This document shows, piece by piece, positions 20,296 through 31,272 of a stretch of DNA of 64,000 bases. Under the pieces are notes generated by a model. That model did no database searches and was not told the origin of the DNA. It saw only the letters and a program-made list of their open reading frames with translations. The stretch is from Mesostigma viride. Lineage: Eukaryota; Streptophyta; Mesostigmatophyceae; Mesostigmatales; Mesostigmataceae. Each line of letters opens with the position of its first letter. Within the stretch, counting starts at the first letter, position 1. The DNA lies in the NCBI GenBank assembly GCA_009746045.1, contig RPFO01000132.1, forward strand, positions 1,134,590 to 1,198,589. Direction: 5' to 3'. The position numbers and the translations under genes were made by a program.

Positions 20296-22908
20296 GTCGT
20301 CAGCCCGTTTGCAGAACTCAATTACACCATTTGCTCTGCCATCATCTGCCAGGAATGACATACCAACGCAGGTTACAAATTAACAGCACTCCAGCTATGC
20401 CGAAAAAATCAGACGATTTCGCACTGAGATGTCTTCTGCAGAGCGAGCTTTTCTTTTCCAGTGATTGGTTTTAGTTTGGGCAGCCACCGCGCCGGATCGG
20501 GATTTTTCTCTAGCCGCGAACTGAATATGTATGTCCTGCACTTCATGCCTGGAGCTACGGCACTGAATCGAAGTTGTTGCCTTACGTGATTGTCGGCAAA
20601 TTTTGGCTATCCGCAAAGTATACTACCGGATAGCTGTTTCAAATAACTAGAAACTCGCTGCAAACTTGCCAGGCCAGAGGCCTTAGCTTCCCCGGAAGGC
20701 CCCTGAGACCCCACCACATTCACTGACATGCTCCAGTGATAGGTGCGTGAAAGAAAATAAGACGCTCTGTTCCGTTATTCTCATCTTCGTGGCCCAAAAC
20801 CAGGCTGGTGGGAAGACGAGAAAAAAGAATTGCAGACAGCTGCGAGATCGCCCCTTGTTCTCAACTTCCTATATATCCAGCCCCCATCATGGCATTAGCC
20901 CATGCGTGCGACCGTGTGTCAACGAGGACAGGAGGATGCACTTGACAGTAACATGTTGGCCTTCAGTAGTTCAGTTTCGAAGTTCGCCGCAGGGGGGGTT
21001 GGGGCCCTATAGCAAGAACGCTGTAGCCTGTAATCTTGCCATCATCAGATAGACAGGAGGAGTGTGATATCAAAGAGACAACCAGCGCAGGCCAGAAATA
21101 TGGAAGAATCCGGCTCTGGTCTCGACGTCTACGGGGCTGGCATGATCATCGTGTAGCTTACTATTTTGCCAATCATGATGGACTTTGACATGATCCTGTA
21201 TAAACGTTTTGAACAGCCAGAGTTGTAAGGCTTACCAGGAATAACTCGGCTTGGAACTAAAGACTGTTAGGACACTAATAACGTGTGTCATGATTGCGTG
21301 TCGTCGCTTTGCCTATTGGAGGTCAGCTGCCTGGGGGGCTTTGCTTTCGTCACTACTCACGTTCACCTTGCTAACTGAACTTTGGCACATGTATGGCGTT
21401 CAGGAACAATGAGTTTTCGCGAGGATGGTTGTGGTTGGAGGTCGCATGACTAGCTGAGACAAGCTGCATTGACCGGCCTCGAGATCGAAGCGTTTGTCGC
21501 TACAGTTGTCTCACTTAATGTGCAATGCGAGAGATACCATGTACAAAGCCTGTTTTACGTGAGACAACTATTCCTGGATGCATGGCATCCCAACTATCAT
21601 GTAAGGACTAGACTTAGTATTCGTCTGAGAGGAATGGCTGTGTCCCAATGCTGTATATCCCTGGATGGCACGGAGTACGGATCCCTGTAGTGGTAGGCCA
21701 CGGCTGGATGTTAGTAGCGATTGGATCGAGGCATGCGAAGTTCACGTCTGCATCACCACGCAGCCAGGGTACAACTCCCAGACCTGTAGAGCTCTAGGCA
21801 CGTACTAGGTGGAGTTAAGTACCGTTATTACGGTACTTAACTTAAACTTGCCGCACGCATGAGGTCGGGGGTTCGTTTCCTGCAGGAGCTAATTATTTGG
21901 GAAATAATTCGTCCAGGACGCAGGTGCTAGAATTACCAGGTCTCTGAGGCTACGGGAGGTTTTATTAAAAGAAAGGGTTGGAGTTAGATAATTATCTGGC
22001 GCACCGGCTTATGTATATAAGTACCCTTGATTGAGGATTAATAGCTCGCCGGAACCTAGAGGGTTGCGCGGAACAGCTGCAAGGCAGAGTGCCGGATGCG
22101 TAATTAGCAGCTGGGTTAATTACGAGGCATGCAGCTGCAGTCCGCCGCCCACCAGGGACACGTAGACGTCTACCTGCCCCCAGCCCTGTCGATCCACTCA
22201 TAGATTATAAATTAAGACTCATAGAATCATAAATAGAATATAAATAAGTAAATGTTCAATTATCAATGTCATGCATGGTCGGTTACGATTTTCATCTAAA
22301 CCAAATGTTCAATAGGCATTATAAATCTAATGTTCTAATAAATAATCATAAACGCTTCCAAATCTGAGCTTGACTTTGGAAGCTAGTGCAACTCCACCGA
22401 ACTGACAACATGCAGTGCATGCATGCAAGGGGTTACCATTACATGCTTTCACAAACCTCACAGGCTCACACCCCACAGGACTAACGATTTACTCCAACAA
22501 GGGTCCCCGGGTCATCCCAACAGGCTACTTCAGCCCACAAAATATGTAAAGTGAGACAACTGTTCTGTATATACAAACACGCCTGGCCTTGGCCTGTCAG
22601 GGCAGGTGCTCAGGCATGCAGCCTGGGTGACGGTGACATTGCTGAGGCCAGATGGATGGCAAGCATGCATGCACTTTGTTCCAGCACCGCCTGTGACGCC
22701 CATTTCTTTCATCAGCCTCCTTGAACCAATCTTGTAACAGCTTCCTTCCCCAAAGTGGTTACATCCCATTCGACGCTCTAGCCTGTAATGACCAAGAAAA
22801 CACGACTGCCCACTTTCCCAGGGGTCGCCTTATGTAGTTGGAACGGCCCGCACGATGGCTACTACAGGCGTCAGGCCTTGACATCCTCACGCCCATGCCA
22901 GTAGGCCC
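20296..22908. other. intergenic, no gene supported
   Basis: Only short frames (up to 101 codons). AT-rich patches lie at 22200-22380. Apart from the hairpin at 21814 I see no feature. The unknown gene on the minus strand ends at 22909, so its 3' untranslated region should lie in the right end of this stretch. Confidence 0.5.
21814..21841. other. perfect 12-bp hairpin
   Basis: GTTAAGTACCGT, a TATT loop, then ACGGTACTTAAC form a perfect stem. About 20 bp downstream GGGGGTTCGTTTCC (about 21872-21886) resembles the T-arm/B-box of a tRNA, one base off GGTTCGANTCC. A full tRNA cloverleaf cannot be folded by eye, so this may be a decayed tRNA-derived element or chance. Confidence 0.6.
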
Positions 22909-24672
22909 CTACTCGGTCCTCACCCGCAGGCCCAGTCCCGGTACGGCATAGCTGGTGGTGACCCCCGTGTTGTTCCCATACACCGTGCTGTGCGAGAGGG
23001 TGATCGTGGGGGGTGGCGGCAACACCCTGGAAATGTCCACTGGGACCGCCTTCAGCGCCCCCTTCTTGCCAACCTCGCCATCCGGCGACAGCATAAACAC
23101 AGCCTCCCACCGCCTGGGCCCCTTCTCCTGCGCATCAAGCAGGCGCGCCACCCGCTTGGCAATCGCGCCCAGCACAGGCAGCGAGTGTTGCTCCCCATCC
23201 CCATCCACTTGTCCATCCACGCCCCCCAATACTGCCTCGTCCTCCTCCACACCATCCGAGGCTTCCATGGGCTCCTCTGCCCCCTCTGCCCCTGCCCACC
23301 CGGCCGCCCTTCCCCTGCCCTCACCCACCCGGTAGCGCACCTTAACCAACGAGACCACTGCCGACTCCAGCCCCAGCAACCGCAGGGAGCCCGCCGCACC
23401 GTCTGAGGAAGGGGAGGGCCCACGCCGCGCGCTGTTGGCCCTGCTGCGCACCGCACCCTCCGCTAGCAGTCCCCTCAGCACCCCTTCCAGCGCGGCCGTG
23501 TGGGGGTCATCCAACCGCCACCCTGGCAAGGGCCACAGGCTGAACCCGCTCGCGACACGTGGCACGCCCAGGGAATCCGGTGTCGTCGCCGCACCCTCTT
23601 GCCCCTTCTCCTCGAGCTGTGCTGGCAGGATGTCCAGGACGCCGTCGGGCCGTCGCCGCGCCTTGAGCCGAGGAGAGGAGGGGGCCGTTCTTGTGCGCCC
23701 AGGGGCCAAATGGCTGCGAGGGGCGTGGGCAATGGCGATGCCCTGCACGCTTTCCACCAGCAGCGAGACGACTGGCAGTGCGGGGACGGGGGGTGAGGAG
23801 GAAGAGGAAGAGGAGGCCATCTGGCGCAGGGACTTGGTGGGTGCGGACGCTGTGGCGCGGTCTGCCGCCTGCACTGCTTGCAATCGTACGGCACGAGAGA
23901 AGGCCAGCAGGCCGACGGGGGACTTGGTCCCGACACGCGACAGCGCGTCCGGGGGCACCGGCGATGGCGAGGACGGCTCCTCCTGCTCCTGTGCTCCCGC
24001 TTGTTGCGGCGATGGCGCTTGCCGTGCTGGTGATGGCGCTTGTGGCGGTGATGGCGCTGCCCCTGGTGATGAGTGCGGACCGAGCGTGGTCAGCGCGGGC
24101 AAGGGCACCTCCACTGGCCGCCGCAACGACGTGCGCGTGGCACCCTGGACCACCACGCGGGCACCCTGGGCAATCATCACGCGCCGCACCAGCCCAGCGT
24201 CCACCCGGTGGGGCAGCGACAGTCGCAGGTCCACGGCCACAGGGAACACGAGCTCCAACGGCCCCTCCACCTCAAAATCGGGCAACTGCTTGGGCACATG
24301 TACGTCAAGCGCGCGGCCCAGTCGACTGAACGAGCCGCTGCCGTGACTGGCATCCACCACCTGCAACAGGCCGTCACGGTCCGTAGCATCAGCACCCATG
24401 GCGCTGATGTGTGGGACTGAGGTGGACGATGACATCAGCGCGTCTGATGATGACATCAGGGCATCAGATGCAGGCTCGGCGGGTACCGCCAGCAGCCAAC
24501 TGTCGGGCACGATTTCCCACGCAACGCCAGGCCCTGACCCAGCAGTGCTTGTGTCAGAAGAAGAAGAAGACGAAGTGTCATCGATGTCGGTACCGTTGCT
24601 GAGCAGCAGGGCGAAGCGGTGCGACATTCCGCCCACCTCCACGTCCAGAGAGAGGGAGACGGCGGTGCCCAC
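22909..24672 (-). CDS. unknown protein, large last exon
   Basis: One open exon of 587 codons plus stop. It probably starts at 24672, after a pyrimidine-rich tract and CTGCAG, reading VGTAVSLSLDVEVGGMSHRF; the ATG at 24735 lies in that tract and is unlikely to be the start. Visible parts: a beta-rich N-terminal stretch with a Ser-rich insert, a segment LPDFEVEGPLELVFPVAVDL followed by LSLPHRVDAGLVRRVMI (about residues 160-220), a Pro/Ala/Gln low-complexity linker (about 230-290), further Ala/Ser-rich sequence, and a C-terminal block (LGAIAKRVARLLDAQEK, TITLSHSTVYGNNTG, GLGLRVRTE). GC-rich third positions and splice borders argue it is a real host gene. I do not recognise the family; upstream exons are missing. 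Confidence 0.65.
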   Translation of the reverse strand: MGTAVSLSLDVEVGGMSHRFALLLSNGTDIDDTSSSSSSDTSTAGSGPGVAWEIVPDSWLLAVPAEPASDALMSSSDALMSSSTSVPHISAMGADATDRDGLLQVVDASHGSGSFSRLGRALDVHVPKQLPDFEVEGPLELVFPVAVDLRLSLPHRVDAGLVRRVMIAQGARVVVQGATRTSLRRPVEVPLPALTTLGPHSSPGAAPSPPQAPSPARQAPSPQQAGAQEQEEPSSPSPVPPDALSRVGTKSPVGLLAFSRAVRLQAVQAADRATASAPTKSLRQMASSSSSSSPPVPALPVVSLLVESVQGIAIAHAPRSHLAPGRTRTAPSSPRLKARRRPDGVLDILPAQLEEKGQEGAATTPDSLGVPRVASGFSLWPLPGWRLDDPHTAALEGVLRGLLAEGAVRSRANSARRGPSPSSDGAAGSLRLLGLESAVVSLVKVRYRVGEGRGRAAGWAGAEGAEEPMEASDGVEEDEAVLGGVDGQVDGDGEQHSLPVLGAIAKRVARLLDAQEKGPRRWEAVFMLSPDGEVGKKGALKAVPVDISRVLPPPPTITLSHSTVYGNNTGVTTSYAVPGLGLRVRTE

Positions 24673-25733
24673 CTGCAGGGTGGGGCATGACAGGGGTAAT
24701 GTGTCGGGGAGGGGGGGGGAACGTGGGGTTGGCACCTTGCCTGGATTACAAAGACATGGGTGGCAAGGGTAAGGGAGGCGTATCTGGAATGGTCATGAAA
24801 CTGCGAATATGCACATGCCGATGTATGAGGGCAAACCCCGTGCTTATAGGGAAGCGAGGACTCGTACTAGGGCAAACCGTTGTATATATACGGCAGGAGT
24901 CTTGCATGCTTGATTTAATTACCATTGCAGTCATGTTACAACCCGGCTACAGCACAATGACTAGCTGACTAGACATTTCAACTAATTGAATGAAAGAGCC
25001 ATGACAGGGTTGACACGACATGACGCCATGAGAAGTAGTAGTGATCGCGCATCTGACACACGCCTCAGGACTACTAGACGCAACCATGACCTAGCATATG
25101 CTCGGCATGAACAGGCACTACACCCACCGTAGCCGAACGATTATCAACATGCAGCATACCTGGAGGGCTTCAAGATCCCAGTCGCTTTGCTTTCGAAGTA
25201 TCGAACTTAGCGCCACCTACATCAAGATAAACGGCAGAGGCGCCAAAAACACGAAGAGCCCGCCGCGGCCTGTTAGACAAGGATGTAGCCGGTCCGGGCC
25301 GGCGGCTGACACAAAATATTTTCAATTAAACATACGCAGTGGGGTCAACGCTTAACCGCGACAGTGAAGCTGTATATATGCCACGGCCCACGGGCTTGTG
25401 GAGTAGCAAATTCATGACGAATGACGCCTAGGTCGAAGGTAGTTAATTCCGAAAATACCCGCGGAATATCGACTTCGATCCCGGCCCGGCCGCGGGGATC
25501 CCGCGAATGAAAAACGAAACCGCGCAGGCTCTGCACGACGAACCTATGCAAACAAAACAGACACATAGAAAGAAATAATCTCAACTTGTATTTATACGTT
25601 AAGCGCCCGCGACGGATGCTAAAAGGCAGCCATATCTAGTACTTCTCGCCGCCCGGCCGGCCGCTTAATTATTGCATGCGCACGTCATATAATGATCATG
25701 CATGATCTCTTTATAGCTAGGCAAGCAGCTTAC
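24673..25733. other. probable intron and 5' region of the unknown gene
   Basis: Upstream exons of the 22909-24672 gene should lie here or beyond. One open piece on the minus strand (25371-25543, after a TTTGCATAG acceptor) reads FVVQSLRGFVFHSRDPRGRA and on to SELTTFDLGVIRHEF, but its phase does not match the exon at 25734, so I do not join them. Confidence 0.35.
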
Positions 25734-25859
25734 CTCGGCAGTCCCCCGAATATTTGCCGCTGCCAAAGCAAGAGACGAACTTGTCGGCGAGGATGAAGCG
25801 CTCACTAACGAGGACAACAATACGAGAAACACGACTCGGTATGCTAATTGCTTCAACAT
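25734..25859 (-). CDS. possible first exon with signal peptide
   Basis: The minus strand reads MLKQLAYRVVFLVLLSSLVS, a short positive start and a hydrophobic core typical of a secretory signal, then a Ser/Ala-rich stretch to NIRGTAE. A GTAAGC donor follows at once (25733 downward). An ATG further upstream at 25937 is in the same frame. It could be the first exon of the gene ending at 22909, or of a small separate gene. The downstream exon is not established. Confidence 0.35.
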
Positions 25860-26442
25860 GGTGGTTCGATCGCTCACGTCGTGGGGCGCTGCAGCGATCG
25901 ATCGACCCAGTAGTAACTGTCGCAATAAGCTCAACATCTAGTCGCAGCTCGATAATCACTACACGCTCATTCTCCGCCTCTTCTGCTAGCTAAGGTGTAT
26001 TTTCTATCGCCTTTCCGCAAAAATGCTTTGTAGACTGATCGAAATGCTGTTTCGTGAATCATGACGCCCGCGCCTGCACGCGCGTCTGTTCCTGTGCATG
26101 ATGGGAATGCCGAATCGTTGCGACACCCCTGGCCCTTTCCAGGACATTCCAGCTTGGTGCGCTCGCGGCATGCCACCTCAATTTCAGCCAAAGGACGACT
26201 GTGATTGGTCCACTTCTTGACCAGGCATGCGTCTGGCAGCAGAACGACGGGTCAACCGACGCCCGCAAGGAATGGGACTCGACCCCAAACATCACCGTGG
26301 CGTCAACCCGGCCCGCTCCCAGCCCAACCCCCCCGGCTTGTGCCGCAGGTGGTGAGGACGCGACGGCGACTTGCATCAAAAGCGGCTCGGCGGGCATAGC
26401 CTCGGTCTCTTTGCTCTTGACGGTCACAGAGGGCTGTTAAAG

Positions 26443-27141
26443 ATGGTGAGTTTGGGAGCCGTTTGTGAGGACACGGTATATTATGACGATGATGCATAGC
26501 TCATTGGTCACTCGGGATGCTTAGGGCAGTTATGGGTAGCAGTTTTGCTTTTTTCTCTAGAGTTTATTTTCATCGCACGAGGGGGGAAGATGTGTAGCCC
26601 TCTTCCCGTGCATGGGCAAGGAGGAATCATGGTCTGGTTTGTTACGTGTAGACAGTACCTTTGGTAAGATTAATTGAAGCCATGATAATTCCTTTGTGAG
26701 CTTCAGCCCGGAGCACGTCAACGAATTATTAATTGGTGACATCGTGTGGCTGAGTTCCTGCATACGGCGGTGGTGCTTGTGCTTCGTGTTTCAAACAGCC
26801 GTCCCAAAAGTCTTTCAAGGTCAAGAGGATCTTGGGCAAGAAGAAGAAGCAGAACCGCCCTATCCCACAATGGATCCGGTATCGTACCGGTAACACCATC
26901 AGGTTGGTTTCTTTTCGGTGATGCCTCCGCGATTTCTCGGTCGCATCGCATCGCGTTTTATCACTGTTCAAGTGATTTTGCCGTTATGTGGATAGTCACC
27001 TCGCGTTTACGAAATGCTGCGAGGGAATAACCGTTTATTTTTGCTCATGGCGACACGCATTTGTCTGCCTTGCTGTGCATCGGCGCTGCCAGGTACAACG
27101 CCAAGCGCCGTCACTGGAGGAGGACCAAGCTGGGCTTGTAG
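26443..27141 (+). CDS. RPL39: 60S ribosomal protein eL39
   Basis: Three coding exons: ATG alone (26443-26445) followed directly by GTGAGT; 26799-26902; and 27093-27141 with TAG. Spliced length is 156 nt, exactly 51 residues as in eL39 elsewhere. The protein reads [20 protein letters not shown] then [14 protein letters not shown] and, after a phase-2 intron splitting Arg (AG|G), [15 protein letters not shown]. This tiny basic protein lines the polypeptide exit tunnel of the large subunit. Introns are 353 and 190 bp with GT..AG ends. The ATG-only first exon also occurs in land plant eL39 genes as far as I recall. TGTAA at 27417-27421 is a candidate green-algal polyadenylation signal. Confidence 0.96.
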
Positions 27142-27597
27142 ACATTTGCAATGATGAACGGCCAAGGGTCCGCAGAGGGTTCCTTGCGCCTGAAGGATCA
27201 GCATGTATTTGCCTCCACAATCTTTGCCTCTGCCGGGCTGGACGTGGCGGACATTTCACGGGGGCCGATGCTTGCCAGAAGGGCATTAGAGTTTTAGCCA
27301 CAAATAATAATGTGTGGACAAAGCACGTGCTGGGAAGATGAAGCCATGTGCTCAAGCTCTGCTTACACTCAGATATTTTTTGGGTTATAAATACTTGGAT
27401 GTAGGCCAAACCTGCATGTAACCGACAGGCAAAGCGGCCTCATAGTCCTATTTATAAAAGCCTTCATCCGTCTTTTTTCACATCTCAAGCACACATGTGC
27501 ACCAATGTTAGTCCCGTACCTCCCTCCCCCCCTTGGCATCATTTCCTGAACATTTGCTCGTGCCAGGGGCACATTGTAGTTGTGAGCATTCCCCCCC

Positions 27598-27648
<51 letters not shown>

Positions 27649-27967
27649 GTCTGTCTGGGTACACGTCTGGCATGAATCCTGGAAGTTTGCTCCTGGCAAG
27701 TAAATACTGACCAGTGGCACATAATGAAAGCATGCTGCTTGGTAGGTCTAGGTCCATAAACAGCTGCCTAGTTGTGGCCTGTTTTTTTATGGCACCGACG
27801 CAGTGACATGTCCCATAAATTAAAGGTTCGTGGCAGCGAAGGCATGGTGATTGGTGGCAGCGAAGGCACCCACACAAGTCCAACAAATGCGCGGGAATAA
27901 ACTCAACTCAACTCAATACAAGTCCAAGCAGTTGCCGTCTGGTTCTTGCAAGTCTTTTGTCGCAAAC
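27142..27967. other. eL39 3' region and spacer
   Basis: Contains the 3' untranslated region of eL39 and a CT/GTCT microsatellite (27601-27657). AACTCAACTCAACTCAAT at 27900-27917 is a short pentamer repeat. No further gene is seen. Confidence 0.5.
27601..27657. repeat. (CT)n followed by (GTCT)n microsatellite
   Basis: About 22 CT dinucleotides pass into three GTCT units. Confidence 0.97.
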
Positions 27968-28095
27968 CTATATATGTTTACTCACGGTCGGATTCATTTG
28001 CAGATCGCGTTTTCCGCGGACCGGCACTGAACGCAAATGGTTTTCACCTTTGCGGCGTGCCAAATCAGACTATATATTCTGATCAGACTATATTT

Positions 28096-29846
28096 AAATT
28101 AACCCGTGTTTTTTTAATTAGAACGCGATATATCGCGTTGTAAGCTTTTTTTAGAACGCGTATAGCACCTAAGGAAAATTTTTTTTCATGGTCATGTATA
28201 TACTTTCCTGAAAGCCCATAAATCAAAGGATTTTTTGAGCTACTCAGACCTACAAACTGCTTATTCATTAGAGAGATACACTGGTTTGAATACAGGGGGG
28301 TCTGACCATGACCGCGATTTCTTGACCCTAGGTCACAAGTCATGCGCTTATTCACAAATGGTTCATGAAAAAAATCTGGCTTCTTGCACGAGCTATGGGC
28401 AACATATGCAGGCTCTGTGAAACAAAACTCAGGCCCATTGGGCCACTGGAGCTATTTTTCATTAGCATCACAATTACAACGCAGTACAACGCAGTGGGAA
28501 ACATGAGAGCCCTTGACAACATTACGCAACGACCCGAGCCCCATAAACGGGGCCATAGTGAGCTTGGAGGGTCAAAACGTTGAACATAGGCGTTGTATAA
28601 GTTATACAGCATCAAACATGCATCAAACATCATGACTGGATGACCTAATATGACTGAATCAGGCAGCCATAGCCAAAGCATCATCCACTCTCACAACGTG
28701 TTGAGCACATGCCTCGTGGGAATGGAGGTGCTGGGTTTTCATTCCATAACGCGTGCAATACTGAAAGAAAGAGGCACGTGTAATGCAAGGCTTGGATAGG
28801 TTGAGTGATCCATGAGCTTACATGCAGGCAAAGATGACGCTGGAATGCATGCTAGCAAATGGTGGCAAGATGCTAACAACACATGATTATACACCATGAT
28901 TATGGGCACCCAGCTGATCTTCTTGCACAATCAACGCAGTATAAACCATCAACATCCAATCCTCACGATATATGCACGGCTTGACGACGTATACAGCACC
29001 TAAATACTGCACAACTGCAACCTGCTATGGCTGACATGCAAGCAACGTCGAGTAGGATGGCGGTCTTAGAGAGGCTGGGCAGAGGTCGGTAGAAATAAGT
29101 GGAAAACTGGCAGAAACTAGGTAGAAACACGATATACTTACGCCTGCAAGCACTATTGAGCCGGTGGCAGAGGCCATTTCCAGGAAAATACAGCATACCG
29201 TAGCAATAGCCACGGTCACGCCTTACGCTATTTGCAGGCACCATCATGCCCGGAGCTACCCAATAAAAGTCTGCACAAATCTCGGTTTAGCCGAGAGTCC
29301 GGGCGTTCGGAATGAATAAACATGTGTTAAGAAGTCGAAACACCATGGAAATACCAAGCATGGTGCCGCAGCAGACCCGAGTCTTGACGTAATAATATGT
29401 ATGCCGGTTTCCAGGGTTTCCGCATGAAAGTTGGGTGAGAAACTGGAAAAAACTACGTTTTCTTTGCCCCAGTACCTCAACAAACTCGTAGAAACCTAAT
29501 TATCAACCTTTGAACGCATCATCATGGTCGTGCTACCCAACAGCCACTGAAATTCGCGCGAAAACTGGCGAGATCTACCTGCCGCCATCGCCGTCGTCTT
29601 CACCTTCGTCCCGCGAAAATGCCTGATTTCAGTGGTACATATTTGTTTGCAGCTGTCACAAAAAAAATACCAAAAATACCAGGATTTTTTCTTGAATTCT
29701 ATGAGATGTTTCTGACCTGTCTTGAAAGTTTCAGACCAAAAATCGCATGTTTAATAGGTTTGCCACGTGTCAGATTACAACGCGATACATCGCGTTCTAA
29801 CCCTACAACGCGATGTATCGCGTTGTAAAAAAACACGGGTTAAATT
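28096..29846. mobile_element. TIR element (MITE-like) with palindromic subterminal motifs
   Basis: The ends are inverted copies of AACCCGTGTTTTTTTA (28101 rightward; reverse complement ending at 29841), flanked by AAATT on both sides (28096-28100, 29842-29846), a 5-bp target duplication inside the LINE tail. Just inside the left end is a perfect 18-bp palindrome AACGCGATATATCGCGTT (28122-28139); the right end has two near-palindromes of the same motif (about 29777-29798 and 29805-29826). The 1.74-kb body has no convincing transposase frame, so it is non-autonomous. The AT-rich target leaves the exact end uncertain by a few bases. Confidence 0.75.
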
Positions 29847-29960
29847 AAATTATAACATGCCTCCGTGGGGAGGTCATGTGGCACATATTTCATGATGGAT
29901 GGGGTGGAGGAAGCCGCGTGATCGAACTATCCTAACTCTATCTAGAAAATCCTACCTACA

Positions 29961-30527
29961 CTACTCATCAAAACGCCTCCTCCGCTTGGGGGGAGGCGGC
30001 TTGCCCACCGGGTCGGGCGTGTGCGCCTTGACAATCTTCTTCCATCGCGTCTTGTCCTGCATGGCAGTCCAAAGACGGGAGAGAGAGTGGATGCGGTGCT
30101 CAAACTGGGCTGGGACCACTAGGTCGTCCAGCAACATCTGAACGTAGTTGGTGACAGGTTTCCCTACCCTTTTGGGAATGTCCGCGGGGCCAGGCCAGGT
30201 CAGAATGTGCCGCCCTGGCTGTCCAAGCCGCTGGGGGCCGGCCAGACCAAGGGTGGTGTCGACCTGGCTGGTGCGGGCAAGGTGTCCTACAAATGCTATC
30301 CTACGCTGCCTAATCTCGTCCGAAACACGAGGCATGCCATGATACAAAGACTCTGATGACGGACGCTCGGAAAAACCTACGTTAAGGACCTGCCGGAGCA
30401 TCCTGTAAACGGTGCCGTCGAGCCGAGCTGCCAGTTTGGGTGGGAGGGTCCACGCCTCGGCGCCATACGTGAGCACCGTGAGGACGAGGACCTTGAAGAG
30501 CATGCGCTTGCGGTGCCCGTCCAGGTC
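29961..30527 (-). pseudogene. LINE RT C-terminal fragment (family B)
   Basis: An open frame of about 190 codons reads KVLVLTVLTYGAEAWTLPPK, then LDGTVYRMLRQVLNVGF, RRIAFVGHLARTSQVD, FEHRIHSLSRLWTAMQ and a KPPPPKRRRRFDE end. The pair YGAEAW..RM.R..L and RR..F.GHLAR is the post-RT thumb and tail of RTE/Jockey-like LINEs. It lacks the catalytic RT core and endonuclease because of 5' truncation. It is the best-preserved family B tail in the window and the reference for 6.7 kb and 49.7-54.9 kb. Confidence 0.85.
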
Positions 30528-30562
30528 CAGACTATATATCAAAGACTATATATGTTTACTCA

Positions 30563-31272
30563 ATCCGTTATTTCTGTGGCTTAGCATACTGACGTCGTCG
30601 CCGATCAGACCTGTTTTTCGACCTAGTGAAACTTGGCACATGATTCCCTAATTTCGCTCTTGTTTTCTCAGTGGATTATGTAGCATATGCAAGACCGGAT
30701 AGATATAAAGGATCCTGATGCACTCTTTCGTGCAATGCGAATATTGCTTGGCGCATAAAACGTCCGTCGCCAGGTAGCTCCGGCCCGAGCTGGCTCCGTC
30801 AGCAGTGCACATCATGCTTCAATGCAACAGGTAGCAGAATGCAGGCTGGGGGCCATGATGCTCTAGGAATCAACAACTGCGGCAATGAAACCGCTTGTCT
30901 TGGGGCTTTCCGCCGTCGCCTAGTTTGCGGAATCAATTGCGCAAGAGGGTCTATGAAAGCATGTGATTCAACATCTCGCGGCGGCTACTACTCGGCGGAC
31001 TAGGATGTTGGCGCCATCTCCGATCGTGGCGCGAAGAAAAGTGAAAATAATTGCAACTTCATTCACATAGTTGCACATCTCCACATTACTTTGTGGAACG
31101 ATATGAAGCAAGGAGGTAACCAGTCGCCTTCCAGGCTGCATCACGGCTTGCATGTTTGCTTATGAGCTTGCCCTCGGTATCGGCAGGTTCCTGCATCCTG
31201 GCTTACCTAAAAGCCCTCTCTTCTCCCCGTAAGCTCACTGCTGCCCAGGGCTGCAGCATGATAATGCCGACT
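30563..31272. other. spacer, no gene seen
   Basis: Mixed sequence between the nested SINE and the next SINE copy. No conserved frames. Confidence 0.5.

Larger units (their letters stand above)
28084..30537 (-). mobile_element. LINE fragment (family B) nested in the SINE, 10-bp TSD
   Basis: CAGACTATAT flanks the insert at 28084-28093 and 30528-30537. The LINE lies on the minus strand, truncated at its 5' end (30527). Its 3' tail, of TTAAATTAAATT type, lies at 28094-28100 and 29842-29853, split by the TIR element. Its coding part is listed separately. Confidence 0.8.
27968..30562 (+). mobile_element. 5'-truncated SINE with 17-bp TSD, split by a nested LINE
   Basis: CTATATATGTTTACTCA occurs exactly at 27968-27984 and 30546-30562. 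Right after the left copy begins CGGTCGGATTCATTTGCAG, the 3' body shared with the SINE copies at 31273 and 50087, cut off just downstream of the B box. The SINE sequence runs to about 28093 and resumes at about 30538, giving only about 117 bp of SINE. Everything between is the nested LINE with its own TSD. Confidence 0.8.

Noticed and set aside
21800..21890. tRNA gene
   Set aside because: Hairpin and B-box-like motif present, but no cloverleaf with a proper acceptor stem could be built.
26059..26427. 122-codon minus-strand frame divergent from eL39
   Set aside because: It overlaps the expected eL39 5' untranslated region and promoter and has no recognisable domain or splice support.
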